Positions 46,852-55,957 are shown, counted from the stretch's first letter. The stretch is DNA of 64,000 bases from Alicyclobacillus suci (GCF_017329615.1 NZ_JAFMTW010000004.1:1-64000); one strand, 5' to 3'. Translations and numbers: made by a program. The notes: generated from the letters alone by a model not told the origin.

Positions 46852-48105
46852 TTACTGCCAACTATGCAAATACGCCACCTGTTGGTCTGTCAGCTGGTCA
46901 ATCGTCACACCCCAGCTCTGCAGACGCATCCTGGCGACTTCCAAATCGAGTTCCCGCGGGATCTTATGCAATCCGGGCGCATAACTGTGCTGGACGACTT
47001 CGCGCAACCCGAGTGCCTGTAGTGCAAACGTCATATCCATCACCTCTGCTGGATGGCCATCCCCCGCCGCCAAGTTGACGAGTCGTCCCTCCGCGATAAG
47101 ATAGATGCGGCGACCATCGGCCAGCTTGTACTCGTCGATATTGGGGCGCACCCTGCGCACAGTGACGGCGAGCGATTCGAGGTCCGGCTTGCTGACCTCC
47201 ACGTCGAAGTGGCCGGCGTTGCCGAGAATCGCTCCATCCTTCATCCGCTCCATGGCGGCTTTATGGATGACATACTGATTGCCTGTGACGGTGATAAAAA
47301 AGTCGCCATGCGCTGCAGCCTCGACAATCGGCATCACAGAAAACCCATCCATGGCGGCTTCGACGGCACGAATAGGATCCACCTCCGTCACAATCACCTT
47401 AGCCCCTAACCCCTTTGCGCGCATGGCCACACCTTTGCCGCACCAGCCATACCCGACGACGACGACCGTCTTGCCAGCGATGACCAGGTTGGTCGTACGC
47501 ATCACGCCATCCCAGACCGACTGGCCTGTCCCATAGCGGTTGTCGAAGAGATGCTTACAATCAGCATCGTTGACCGCAATCATCGGATATTTCAGAATAC
47601 CCTCGTCACTCATCGCGCGCAGGCGAATAATTCCCGTCGTCGTCTCCTCACAGCCGCCGACAATGCGCGCAGCCTGCTCCGGGCGTTCCCGGTGAAGGAT
47701 GGTGGCGAGATCAGCCCCGTCGTCAATCAGCGCTATCGGGTCGTGATTCAGTACCTCGCGCAAATGCGCCTGATATTCTTCCTGCGTCGCCCCATACCAG
47801 CCGAACGTGGTGACCCCCCGCTTCACCAGACCCGCAACTACGTCGTCTTGTGTACTGAGCGGATTGCTCGCAGCAATCGCCACATCCGCACCGCCAGCCT
47901 GAACAACCAGTGCCAAATACGCAGTTTTCGCTTCAAGGTGCAGACACATGGAGATGCGCTTGCCGGCAAACGGCTGCGTTTGGCGAAACTGCTCCTCCAA
48001 TTGGCGCAACAGTGGCATGTGCTCCCGCACCCAGTCAATTTTCAACTCGCCTTGCTCAGCGAGTGCAAAGTTCCGAATTTGCGATTTTTCCCGTGCCTGA
48101 TTCAT
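46852..48105 (-). CDS. ahcY: Adenosylhomocysteinase
   Basis: SAH hydrolase splits S-adenosylhomocysteine into adenosine and homocysteine, clearing a methyltransferase inhibitor. The 417-residue protein is of the short bacterial/archaeal type: MCLHLEAKTAYLALVVQAGGADVAIAASNPLSTQDDV, the NAD-binding GYGWCGKGVAMRAKGLGA and the C-terminal NAD-contacting tail. Many Bacillus use the Pfs/LuxS route instead, so its presence points to a different activated-methyl cycle here. The leader contains no SAH riboswitch that I can recognise. Confidence 0.96.
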   Translation of the reverse strand: MNQAREKSQIRNFALAEQGELKIDWVREHMPLLRQLEEQFRQTQPFAGKRISMCLHLEAKTAYLALVVQAGGADVAIAASNPLSTQDDVVAGLVKRGVTTFGWYGATQEEYQAHLREVLNHDPIALIDDGADLATILHRERPEQAARIVGGCEETTTGIIRLRAMSDEGILKYPMIAVNDADCKHLFDNRYGTGQSVWDGVMRTTNLVIAGKTVVVVGYGWCGKGVAMRAKGLGAKVIVTEVDPIRAVEAAMDGFSVMPIVEAAAHGDFFITVTGNQYVIHKAAMERMKDGAILGNAGHFDVEVSKPDLESLAVTVRRVRPNIDEYKLADGRRIYLIAEGRLVNLAAGDGHPAEVMDMTFALQALGLREVVQHSYAPGLHKIPRELDLEVARMRLQSWGVTIDQLTDQQVAYLHSWQ

Positions 48106-48202
48106 TTCATAAACTCCTTTTCCTTACACTGAGCCGCAGTTCGGCCAGTTATGCACCAGTCAGTACAGCGTTTTCTGGCATCTTCTGGACACATTGTATA
48201 TG

Positions 48203-48230
48203 AAAAAAGGGCGGATTCACATCCGTCCTT
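48203..48230 (-). terminator. Rho-independent terminator after mazF
   Basis: On the minus strand GGACGGAT and ATCCGCCC form an 8-base stem with a GTGA loop, followed by six T residues, about 20 bases after the mazF stop. Confidence 0.9.
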
Positions 48231-48251
48231 GTTCCGCACGAAGATGCAATT

Positions 48252-48602
48252 TTAAAAATCTACAAGTCCGAGGCTGATAAGAAGTCCGTCATTAACCATC
48301 TTCATCATGGTGTCGTCCAAGTGCGTGATTTTATCCGTCAAACGTTGCTTGTCGAGCGTGCGCAGCTGTTCCAACAGGACGACCGAATCCCGCTCCAAGC
48401 CGTACTTTTGCGCGGGGATCTCGACGTGCGTGGGCAGCTTCGCCTTCTGAATCTGGGCCGTGATAGCCGCCACAATCACCGTGGGACTGAAGCGATTCCC
48501 GATGTCGTTCTGAATGATGAGCACCGGGCGAAACCCGCCTTGTTCAGAGCCGACTACGGGTGACAAGTCCGCGAAGAAAATGTCCCCTCGTTTGACGTTC
48601 AA
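48252..48602 (-). CDS. mazF: MazF/NdoA-type endoribonuclease toxin
   Basis: This 116-residue protein is the MazF (EndoA) sequence-specific mRNA interferase: [46 protein letters not shown] and the conserved [19 protein letters not shown]. It lies four bases behind its antitoxin gene, and the pair sits between ahcY and alr, the B. subtilis ndoAI-ndoA position behind alr. The chromosomal pair is normally linked to growth control under stress. Confidence 0.95.
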   Translation of the reverse strand: MNVKRGDIFFADLSPVVGSEQGGFRPVLIIQNDIGNRFSPTVIVAAITAQIQKAKLPTHVEIPAQKYGLERDSVVLLEQLRTLDKQRLTDKITHLDDTMMKMVNDGLLISLGLVDF

Positions 48603-48606
48603 TCAC

Positions 48607-48879
48607 TTACACCCCGCTTACTAAGCGTTCCACCGTGCCTCCCGCTTCTTGCTCCAACAGAAATGACTCGGAAGCAATCCGCAGATTTAATCCGGCCATT
48701 TCTTGATACCCTTGTTGCATCTGTTCACGAATCTCATGTTTACGGTGCGCTGTTACATACATACGCAATGCTTCTCGTACAATTTCACTGCGATTTGCGC
48801 TATCCGTTCGAGCAAAGCCATCCACTTGCTCTAGCAACTGCTCCGGAACGTAGACTACCATGCGTTTTTTTCCGGACAC
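48607..48879 (-). CDS. mazE: MazE/NdoAI-type ribbon-helix-helix antitoxin
   Basis: The 90-residue antitoxin begins VSGKKRMVVYVPEQLLEQVDGFARTDSANRSEIVREALRMYV, a ribbon-helix-helix DNA-binding domain, with an acidic, flexible C-terminal half that should occupy MazF. The GTG at 48879 is preferred because GGAGG lies 8 bases upstream; the frame is open to 48996 without homology. A good promoter precedes it, probably repressed by the complex itself. Confidence 0.9.
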   Translation of the reverse strand: MSGKKRMVVYVPEQLLEQVDGFARTDSANRSEIVREALRMYVTAHRKHEIREQMQQGYQEMAGLNLRIASESFLLEQEAGGTVERLVSGV

Positions 48880-48922
48880 GCGCGGCACCTCCACTGCTCT
48901 GGTGACACAATTCACATGGGCT

Positions 48923-48951
48923 ATTATAGCTTTCCACCCAGGGCAGGTCAA
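48923..48951 (-). promoter_or_regulatory. SigA-type promoter of mazEF
   Basis: On the minus strand TTGACC (48946-48951) and a perfect TATAAT (48923-48928) are separated by 17 bases. It lies between the alr stop and the mazE start, so mazEF has its own transcription start. Confidence 0.85.
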
Positions 48952-49011
48952 AGTTTGTAATGAAGAAGTTTTCCAATTGCGGTGCAGCGGTGCCACACCG
49001 TGTCAAAAGGT

Positions 49012-50217
49012 CTATTTAGCATACAACTTGGGTACCCGCGGATTCACCTGACAGGCCATCTCATATGAAATCGTTCCGGCGAGTGACGCCACATCCGACA
49101 ATGATAACACGTTTCGCTGAATATTGCGCGCCTGCGCAAACGTCTCAACCAACCATGCAGCTCTATCCGCTGGCAACCGCGCATTCCACGCTTCTATCGT
49201 CCACGCCGCAGGCGGCTCAATTCCGAACAATGTCACAAAATCTCCGACGCGAGCGGTCGGAATGTGAGAGACGTCAATCATCAACTGATCCATGCAAACG
49301 CGTCCTACCACAGGCGCCAACACCCCGCGCACGAGCACCTTCCCAACATTGGAAAGGACTCTTGGATACCCATCAGCATACCCAGCCGCGACCGTCGCTA
49401 CGCGCATTTCTTTATTCGCCGTAAAGGTCGCACCATAACCAATCGTCTCACGAGGTGTGACCGTTGCAATCCGCGTGATTGCACTATAAAAGTGCATCAC
49501 GGGCTGTAACTCCGGCGCTGGCAACACAGACTCGTCCGGCGAGTAGCCGTACGCCACAATGCCGATACGCACCATGTCGAAATTCCATTTCGGATTACGC
49601 AAGACACCGCCACTGTTCGAAGCGTGTACACATGGAACTTGATAGCCTAGCTCACGCAACTGTCGCGTCATCCCAACAAAGCGTTCTACCTGCTCTACTG
49701 CGTGGGCATCCGACTCCCCATCAGAGCATGCCAAGTGCGTGGAAACGCCGGCCCACTCCATATCCGGTCGCTTGACAATCTGCGTTATCACGACCTTCGC
49801 ATCCTCGATGGATTTAAACCCCAGTCGATTCATCCCCGTGTCAAACGGCGTATGCACGCGCAACGGACGACTCATTTTCGGAAGTTGCGCGATATCCCCC
49901 CACGTATCCGTATAGGAGACATCAATCTTATTCTCCGCTGCGACGACTAACTCCTGCGGACCGACGGCTCCCAAAATCAGCACCATCCCGTCATACCCAC
50001 AAGCGCGCACCTGCAAACCTTCTTCAAGAGAAGCGACACCGACCGCTCTGACGCCTTCCTCCCGCAGCACTTGAATAATCGGCCCGACGCCATGCCCGTA
50101 GGCATTCGCCTTCACCGTGACTAATAACTCTGTCCCCGCTTGAATTCTCTCTTTGACCACGCGTAAATTATGCGCGAATGCGCGTAAATCAATGACAGAA
50201 AAAGTAGCGCGATACAC
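49012..50217 (-). CDS. alr: Alanine racemase
   Basis: Alr makes D-alanine for the cell wall, using PLP bound to Lys36 in LLVTVKANAYGHGVG. The 401-residue fold-type III enzyme also carries the catalytic tyrosine in PRETIGYGATFTA and the CVHASNSGG segment. It uses a GTG start with GGAGG close upstream. It lies between the ydcC-like lipoprotein and mazEF genes, as in B. subtilis. Confidence 0.97.
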   Translation of the reverse strand: MYRATFSVIDLRAFAHNLRVVKERIQAGTELLVTVKANAYGHGVGPIIQVLREEGVRAVGVASLEEGLQVRACGYDGMVLILGAVGPQELVVAAENKIDVSYTDTWGDIAQLPKMSRPLRVHTPFDTGMNRLGFKSIEDAKVVITQIVKRPDMEWAGVSTHLACSDGESDAHAVEQVERFVGMTRQLRELGYQVPCVHASNSGGVLRNPKWNFDMVRIGIVAYGYSPDESVLPAPELQPVMHFYSAITRIATVTPRETIGYGATFTANKEMRVATVAAGYADGYPRVLSNVGKVLVRGVLAPVVGRVCMDQLMIDVSHIPTARVGDFVTLFGIEPPAAWTIEAWNARLPADRAAWLVETFAQARNIQRNVLSLSDVASLAGTISYEMACQVNPRVPKLYAK

Positions 50218-50349
50218 CGTACCTCCACCCCGTTTCCTTTCAAGTGTAACAAGGTGTGTCTAGTCTGCCTAGCACAAGCTAAAGCCTCATTGTGAACAGT
50301 ATTCGATATCCGTCGAAACGGCGCCGCTATATTCCCTCCTAATTACATG

Positions 50350-50378
50350 AAAAATTGGGCCCAGATGGGCCCAATTTT
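50350..50378. terminator. Terminator after the ydcC-like lipoprotein gene
   Basis: AAAATTGGGCCC and GGGCCCAATTTT form a perfect 12-base stem. On the minus strand it ends in TTTTT, so it ends the nnr/lipoprotein transcript before alr. Confidence 0.85.
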
Positions 50379-50477
50379 CCGTTCTCCCGAATACCCGTGG
50401 ATACCCGAACCATTCACAAAAAGAAGTGTGTCACGTGCGGAATCACGCGAGCGCGCCACAAACGAAAATCTGCAAAC

Positions 50478-51476
50478 TTACTTACCGACCTCGCTCAACG
50501 TCGAAATCGCAATTTCCTCCAATTGCTGCTGATTGAGATCATTACTCGTAATGGCATACTCCACGCCGTTGTTCAACCAAGTGAGACTCGTCACGTTGTT
50601 CGCATCCGTGAACACGGCTGGGACGCCGTAAAGATCAACCAATTGACCATCCGGATCTCCTTGCGATCCCGGCGTTGGCCGCCACTCTTGCAACAAGTAA
50701 TGATGCTCGCCACCGTACTTCAGAACGGCACTGGTTTCGCTAGGTTCCGACAAGCTCGTCATCTTTGTCCCAAACAAGTTCGGCGGTTCCACGTAACCAA
50801 ATGCCTGCTCCTCGTCACTCGTCATCGTCGTTTTCGTCTGACTGCTGACCAATGACTGTGGATCAAAATCCGCTTGTTTGAACTGAACGTCTGTCTTAAA
50901 GGAGTTAAATTTGAGCGTGACCGCCGGCTTCCCTTCTTTATCCAGAAGTTTCACAGATTTCGGCTGTAAGGTCTTTGCATCTAGCACGATTTGCTGTGTG
51001 CTGATGGTACTCGATGCGGGTGTGACTGGCATCGTGTAGATGTACTCCCCATTGCTCTTCGTCATCTTCGCGTCCTTATTTGTCGTAATCTGCTTGAGCA
51101 GTTGGTCGTACAAGTAGATCTGACCTTGGTTCTTGGCCCAGTCCCCGTTGAATCGGAAGACCTTTTGAAGCGACGGACTGACGATAAACATACCGTTGTC
51201 ATTGTGGACAATCACTTGATGCACTTGTTTATCTTGATTTCCAAGCGTGATTTTATAGGTTGTGGGTGACTCGTAGGACACTTGCACAGAGTAGGTCTGC
51301 GTATTGTTGTCCATTTGCACCGTCATCGTCGCGTCGCTTTGATAGTTCTTGCTATCTAATTGCTGGGCTTGTGTCTGGATTTTCTGGTTGACCGATTTGC
51401 CGGTCGGGACGCCGCAGCCGACGACAACGCCACCCACCAGTCCGAGTGCCAACACGACTGCCGTAACCTTTCGCAT
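50478..51476 (-). CDS. YdcC-like (LolA-fold) lipoprotein
   Basis: From the ATG at 51476 the protein has 332 residues, with a signal peptide and lipobox VVGC (Cys21), a helical start (SVNQKIQTQAQQLDSKNYQ) and a beta-rich LolA-like body with repeated QTYSVQVSYESPTTYKITL-type strands. It matches the ydcC lipoproteins found between acpS and alr; in clostridia related proteins of this fold (GerS) serve spore cortex breakdown. The role in this organism is unknown. A GCGAGGTGG site lies before the start. Confidence 0.82.
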   Translation of the reverse strand: MRKVTAVVLALGLVGGVVVGCGVPTGKSVNQKIQTQAQQLDSKNYQSDATMTVQMDNNTQTYSVQVSYESPTTYKITLGNQDKQVHQVIVHNDNGMFIVSPSLQKVFRFNGDWAKNQGQIYLYDQLLKQITTNKDAKMTKSNGEYIYTMPVTPASSTISTQQIVLDAKTLQPKSVKLLDKEGKPAVTLKFNSFKTDVQFKQADFDPQSLVSSQTKTTMTSDEEQAFGYVEPPNLFGTKMTSLSEPSETSAVLKYGGEHHYLLQEWRPTPGSQGDPDGQLVDLYGVPAVFTDANNVTSLTWLNNGVEYAITSNDLNQQQLEEIAISTLSEVGK

Positions 51477-51512
51477 AGCCACCTCGCCTTTCTCCGACAC
51501 ACACCATTCAAG

Positions 51513-53012
51513 TCACACCTCAAGGTCGCTCACTGCCTCAGCCCTGTCGAAAAACGTCAATATTGCGCGGGAAATGTAGTCGATGACATCCGAAGCGGTC
51601 GTGCTAATCGGCGTCAGCGCCGCTCCCGCAAGTTCCCCTGCGCAACCGTGCAGCCATGCGCCGAGCGATGCCGCATCAAACGAATCCAAGCCCTGTGCCA
51701 ACAATCCGCCGATGATCCCCGCCAATACGTCACCGCTACCCCCAACAGCCAGTGAGGCGTCTCCTGTCGGATTGATGCGTACAGCGCCATCCGGTGTGGC
51801 AATAATCGTTCGATAGCCTTTGAGCAACACAACAGCCCCCGTCGCTCTGGCCAATTCGGACGCCGCCGCCAATCGATGCGCCTGGACGTCTGCAGTGGTC
51901 CACCCCAAGAGTTGCGCGCACTCCTTTGGATGAGGCGTGAGTACGAACTGCGGCCCGACGCACCGCAACCCATTCGCCTGTCGCACCCCGGTGAGACCAT
52001 CCGCATCAATCACACACCGTACCGGTTTTTGCGCCTGCTGAACGGTCTGGATGAGACTGTGCACGTGCTGTGCACTCGCCGCCCCCAATCCAGGGCCATA
52101 GACAATTGCGGTACAGTCGTGCATTGCAGACGCCTGGTCGCTGACCATGCGCACCACATAATCGGGTCGCGGCGCATGGTCCAATGGCGCGCCCGTTGCG
52201 AGAATCACAAGTCCCGCACCAGCCCTCGCGGCGCCAGCGGCGGCGAGCATTGCCGCCCCCTGCATTTCCCCTACATAAATGCCGCAGCGCCCGTACGACC
52301 CCTTATGGCTCAACGCTTCCCGACTGCCCCATTTGCCTCGCAGTTGGGCCGGGTGGACATAAGACGCCAATCCCTCCTCCGGGAGCGGCGCTTTGATACC
52401 GATGTCGGCGACGTGTACGGTACCCGCATAAATCGCACCTGGTGTCACTGCAGTCCCCAGTTTCTCATAAGCCATTGCAATGGTTTCACTCGCCTTCACA
52501 CAGGCGCCATCAACTTCCCCAGTCGACGCATTCACACCAGTCGGAATATCGACAGAGAGAATCGGCGCCTTGGCCTCATTCATCTCGTCAACCATCGCTC
52601 GATACGCGCCTGTCAGGGGTCTAGTCGTCCCAGTCCCGAGTAGCGCATCGACGATGAGATCACAACGTGCGTCACGTAAACTCCCGGGTTCATACACCGT
52701 CCACAAAACGCCCGCCGCTTGAGCCATGTCGAAGGCCAGTTTTGCGTCACCTTGCAGTGTCAAAACTGGATCTGTCGCGCTAACCACCCGCACATCGCCA
52801 CCATAGTGGTGCAACCACCGGGCCGCCAACCACCCGTCTCCTCCGTTGTTGCCTTTACCACAAACAATCAGCACCGATTTCACACGACGTCTTTGAACAG
52901 CTTCTGCAACTGCCTTTCCCGCATGATCCATCAGGACGATGCCAGGAACCTTGAGTGTCTCGATGGTGTCGTGATCGAAACACCGCATTTGTTCACTCGT
53001 GACCAGATACAC
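51513..53012 (-). CDS. nnr: Bifunctional NAD(P)H-hydrate epimerase/dehydratase
   Basis: The enzyme repairs damaged hydrated NAD(P)H. The 499-residue protein has the N-terminal epimerase domain (CGKGNNGGDGWLAAR near residue 52, VDALLGTGTTRP, SVDIPTGVNASTG) and the C-terminal ADP/ATP-dependent dehydratase domain (HKGSYGRCGIYVG, VYGPGLG, TPHPKECAQLLG and the signature SLAVGGSGDVLAGIIGGLLAQG). Fusion of both is common. It lies between acpS and the ydcC-like gene. Confidence 0.96.
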   Translation of the reverse strand: MYLVTSEQMRCFDHDTIETLKVPGIVLMDHAGKAVAEAVQRRRVKSVLIVCGKGNNGGDGWLAARWLHHYGGDVRVVSATDPVLTLQGDAKLAFDMAQAAGVLWTVYEPGSLRDARCDLIVDALLGTGTTRPLTGAYRAMVDEMNEAKAPILSVDIPTGVNASTGEVDGACVKASETIAMAYEKLGTAVTPGAIYAGTVHVADIGIKAPLPEEGLASYVHPAQLRGKWGSREALSHKGSYGRCGIYVGEMQGAAMLAAAGAARAGAGLVILATGAPLDHAPRPDYVVRMVSDQASAMHDCTAIVYGPGLGAASAQHVHSLIQTVQQAQKPVRCVIDADGLTGVRQANGLRCVGPQFVLTPHPKECAQLLGWTTADVQAHRLAAASELARATGAVVLLKGYRTIIATPDGAVRINPTGDASLAVGGSGDVLAGIIGGLLAQGLDSFDAASLGAWLHGCAGELAGAALTPISTTASDVIDYISRAILTFFDRAEAVSDLEV

Positions 53013-53093
53013 ACGGTACCCTCCTCGAGGATGCTATATGGATATTCGGCGTGTCCCAACAATATGTACAAACATCCGGGCGGCGCCTGTCCG

Positions 53094-53474
53094 TTAGCGA
53101 CGTTCCCAAATCGCGGTTGCAAAGGCGATAGACTTCTCATGACTGATGCTCACGTGAACCCTATCGGAAGCAGGCAGTTCTGCCAACGCGGACGGCGCCT
53201 GCGCCCGAACCTGAAGTCCCTGTCCGCTGACCAGGACAATGTCGACGTAGCGCATGGCCAAGTTGCCAAGTCCGCAACCAATCGCCTTCGCCAACGCCTC
53301 TTTCGCAGCAAATCGGCCAGCGACGTACTCGATTTGTCGCGCTGTGCCATACCCAACCGCCATCTGCCGCTCCTTAGGACCAAGCACTTTGTCAAAAAAA
53401 GCTTGGCCGCGGCGTTCGATGGCCGCCCGGATGCGCTCTATCTCGACAATGTCGGTACCTACGCCCAAAATCAT
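53094..53474 (-). CDS. acpS: Holo-[acyl-carrier-protein] synthase
   Basis: AcpS transfers phosphopantetheine from CoA to the acyl carrier protein. The 126-residue protein begins MILGVGTDIVEIERI, with metal-binding Asp8, and carries the second metal ligand in GRFAAKEALAKAIG. The ATG at 53474 has GGGGAGG upstream; the frame extends to 53504 without homology. It heads the nnr-ydcC run. Confidence 0.96.
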   Translation of the reverse strand: MILGVGTDIVEIERIRAAIERRGQAFFDKVLGPKERQMAVGYGTARQIEYVAGRFAAKEALAKAIGCGLGNLAMRYVDIVLVSGQGLQVRAQAPSALAELPASDRVHVSISHEKSIAFATAIWERR

Positions 53475-53603
53475 CGCAATGCCTCCCCAACAGTTGACTC
53501 CCATTTTACAGGATCAGTCCGTATCTGGTAATGGACGGGACGTGAAATAGCCGAGGTTTTGTGGCACAATCGTAGAGAACTCAAGCGGAGAGGCGGAACT
53601 AGT

Positions 53604-53792
53604 GTGCAACATGCGCTCGACTTATTTTTAGTTTTAGTCACGGGTGTGCTATTTGTTCTTTTGGTTCGTATTCGACCCGGTGGGAAACCTTTATCAAAAA
53701 AGAAGGCCGCTGGATTGTTGATTGTTGGGTTCATCATCGGCGTAATTTTTGTCACCACCAACTCGCTGTACGTCACACCGACGGGCCTGTAA
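53604..53792 (+). CDS. Small two-helix membrane protein of unknown function
   Basis: From the GTG at 53604, five bases behind GGAGAGGCGG, the 62-residue product has two hydrophobic helices (ALDLFLVLVTGVLFVLLVRI and AAGLLIVGFIIGVIFVTTN) separated by a basic loop RPGGKPLSKKK. It is unlike any family I can name. It lies 88 bases before map on the same strand and divergent from acpS. Confidence 0.55.
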   Translation: MQHALDLFLVLVTGVLFVLLVRIRPGGKPLSKKKAAGLLIVGFIIGVIFVTTNSLYVTPTGL

Positions 53793-53880
53793 GGGATATC
53801 TGGACAAGGTATAACTGGAATAAGAGAGGTCAAAAAGGGACGGACGAGCTTGTGAACGAGAATTGGAGGAAACGACGAAC

Positions 53881-54630
53881 GTGATCGTATTAAAGAGTAG
53901 GCACGAAATCACCTTGATGAAGGAAGCCGGGAAAGTCGTCGCCGGCTGCCACGAGGCACTGCGCGACTTCGTTCGCCCTGGCATCCGCACGTTGGACATT
54001 GATGAGTTTGTCGAGTCCTTTATCACCAAGTACAACATGGAGCCAGCACAAAAAGGCTACAGGGGTTACCCGTATGCATCCTGCACATCGATTAACGATG
54101 TCGTATGCCACGGCTTTCCAAGCGACTACGTCCTACAAGATGGCGATATCATCACTGTCGACATGGTCGCACTGCACAAGGGGTTACATGCGGACTCAGC
54201 GTGGAGCTACGCAGTCGGCAACATCAGCCCGGAGGCACAACGCTTACTAGACGTCACAAAAACCGCCCTGTACAAGGGAATCGAAGTAGCCGTAGAGGGG
54301 AATCAGATTTCCGACATTGGCCACGCGATTCAAACGTACGTGGAGGCACAGGGCTTCTCTGTGGTGCGTGATTACATCGGCCACGGCATTGGCCGCCAAA
54401 TGCACGAAAGTCCAGAAGTGTTGCATTTTGGCCCGCCGCATCGCGGAGCGCGCATCCGCAAAAATATGGCGTTCACGATTGAGCCTATGGTGAATGTGGG
54501 CAGCTACGAATGCAAGCTGGACGACGATGGTTGGACCGCACGGACACAGGATGGCAGCCTCAGTGCCCAGTACGAACACACATTGGTTATCACAGAAAAC
54601 GGACCAGAAATTATCACGGAACAAGCGTGA
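53881..54630 (+). CDS. map: Type I methionine aminopeptidase
   Basis: MetAP removes the initiator methionine. From the GTG at 53881, behind TTGGAGG, the protein has 249 residues. Metal ligands are visible in order: aspartates in DGDIITVDMVALHKG and LHADSAW, histidine in IGHGIGRQMHE, and glutamates in FTIEPM and SAQYEHTLV. The usual secY-adk-map cluster is absent, so this is probably the stand-alone second copy of the kind Bacillus species carry. Confidence 0.95.
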   Translation: MIVLKSRHEITLMKEAGKVVAGCHEALRDFVRPGIRTLDIDEFVESFITKYNMEPAQKGYRGYPYASCTSINDVVCHGFPSDYVLQDGDIITVDMVALHKGLHADSAWSYAVGNISPEAQRLLDVTKTALYKGIEVAVEGNQISDIGHAIQTYVEAQGFSVVRDYIGHGIGRQMHESPEVLHFGPPHRGARIRKNMAFTIEPMVNVGSYECKLDDDGWTARTQDGSLSAQYEHTLVITENGPEIITEQA

Positions 54631-54636
54631 GAAAAT

Positions 54637-54710
54637 AACGCCACACCCATTTAGCGTATTTCACTATCACGGTGTGATACGCTAAACGGGTGTGGCGTTT
54701 GTATTTATGT
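54637..54710. repeat. Long inverted repeat downstream of map
   Basis: Arms of about 27-29 bases, starting AACGCCACACCC and ending GGGTGTGGCGTTT, match at nearly all positions around a short loop. The position suggests a bidirectional terminator between map and the convergent mbfA-like gene, but the arms are much longer than normal. A small non-autonomous element end is an alternative. Confidence 0.75.
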
Positions 54711-54761
54711 AGGCAATTGCGCGCGTGTGCACCTTGCACCCGTAGACTAACCGGCGCAAGC

Positions 54762-55898
54762 TTAGCCAATAAGCATTCTTCCCAACTCACCGAGAATATA
54801 CGAAGCACCGCCGACTATCACGCCGACCAACGTCATTTCGAGGCCACTGGCCCACCAACTGCGAACCGTCATGCGCGCCTTCAGTGCACCGACGATAAAG
54901 TGGGCGACAATGCTGATGATGGCGGCCAAAATCAGCGCTGGTGTACCGCTCATGAAGAAGAATGGCAATAACGGAATCACGGCGCCCACCAGTGTGGAAA
55001 GTCCACCGAAGATGGCAGACTGCCAAGGGTTCCCACGATTGGTTTCGTGAATACCCAATTCCTCCTGTGCCATGGCGTTGAGAAACTGCTCTTTATCCGA
55101 CGCAATCTGTGTCGCAATTCGCCGGGCATCGTCTGATGCGAACCCCTTCAACTCATAAATTAGGGCCAATTCCTCCATCTCGTGCTCGGGATCTTCCTCA
55201 ATTTCCTGGCGCTCCGCGTGCAATTCGGCCTCCATCAACTCATTTTCGGATTTCGTAGCGAGCCAGGCGCCCGCCCCCATCGACAGCGTACTGGCCAATG
55301 CGCCGAACATCCCACTGACGAGAATCGTCTGATCTTGATTGGTGTACCCGGCGACCCCCGCGATGATGCCAAATAATGCGCCAAGCCCGTCATTCACACC
55401 GTAGATAGCATCCCCTAACCAGCCGCCAGATTGATTTTTGTGCCAGCGCTCGGCATTCCAAAGTCGCCGCAACATGCGCTTGGGACTCCCCGTCTCCGAG
55501 GACTCTGCCAAATGCGCAGCAATATCCGCATGCGCGTGCTCATCCGCGTCAATCTGATCATAAATCGCGGTGTATTCTGGGTCGTCAATCACGTTGCGCT
55601 GCGACTGATACCACGTATCGTTCCCTAGTTCAATCCGCTCAATTTCATCTAGTAATTGCGTAAGGCTTGTGGCCTTCGGCACCTCCAACACTTCCGGTGA
55701 TGCGGCCGTCTCGGCCCCGAGTTCGTCCAACTTCTTCTTCCACAATTGCGCATGGCGATACTCGACGTCAGCGAGCTTCAACAAGATGCCCTGACGACGG
55801 CTGTCTTTTTCCCGCGCAGCTGCCGCTTCATATAACTTCGCGGCCTGGAGTTCGCGCCTTATGTTCTCGCGCAGCGTCTTCTCCAGATACTGAGTCAC
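54762..55898 (-). CDS. Membrane-bound ferritin-like VIT1-family protein (MbfA type)
   Basis: The 378-residue protein joins an N-terminal ferritin-like (erythrin) four-helix domain of about 150 residues, with glutamate- and histidine-rich segments such as LADVEYRHAQLWKKKLDELG and IDADEHAHADIAAHL, to a C-terminal VIT1/CCC1 iron/manganese transport domain with about five helices (GVNDGLGALFGIIAGVAG, SMGAGAWLATKSENE). Such fusions export or sequester iron (MbfA). The GTG at 55898 has GGAGG upstream; the open frame to 56033 lacks homology. No Fur or IrR site was recognised upstream. Confidence 0.85.
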   Translation of the reverse strand: MTQYLEKTLRENIRRELQAAKLYEAAAAREKDSRRQGILLKLADVEYRHAQLWKKKLDELGAETAASPEVLEVPKATSLTQLLDEIERIELGNDTWYQSQRNVIDDPEYTAIYDQIDADEHAHADIAAHLAESSETGSPKRMLRRLWNAERWHKNQSGGWLGDAIYGVNDGLGALFGIIAGVAGYTNQDQTILVSGMFGALASTLSMGAGAWLATKSENELMEAELHAERQEIEEDPEHEMEELALIYELKGFASDDARRIATQIASDKEQFLNAMAQEELGIHETNRGNPWQSAIFGGLSTLVGAVIPLLPFFFMSGTPALILAAIISIVAHFIVGALKARMTVRSWWASGLEMTLVGVIVGGASYILGELGRMLIG

Positions 55899-55930
55899 CG
55901 CAGCACCTCCAACACTTCCTCGAATACACA

Positions 55931-55957
55931 AGCAGCCAGTCCGATGAACTGGCTGCT
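55931..55957. terminator. Hairpin before the mbfA-like gene
   Basis: AGCAGCCAGT and ACTGGCTGCT form a 10-base stem. It lies between the Toprim gene and the mbfA-like gene, both minus strand, so it probably ends the Toprim transcript although the T-run is weak (TTGTGT). Confidence 0.5.

Noticed and set aside
46852..48202. An SAH or SAM riboswitch before ahcY
   Set aside because: The leader of about 100 bases shows no conserved aptamer core I recognise.
50218..50477. A T-box or other riboswitch before alr
   Set aside because: No T-box sequence or aptamer pattern was found; only a terminator hairpin is present.
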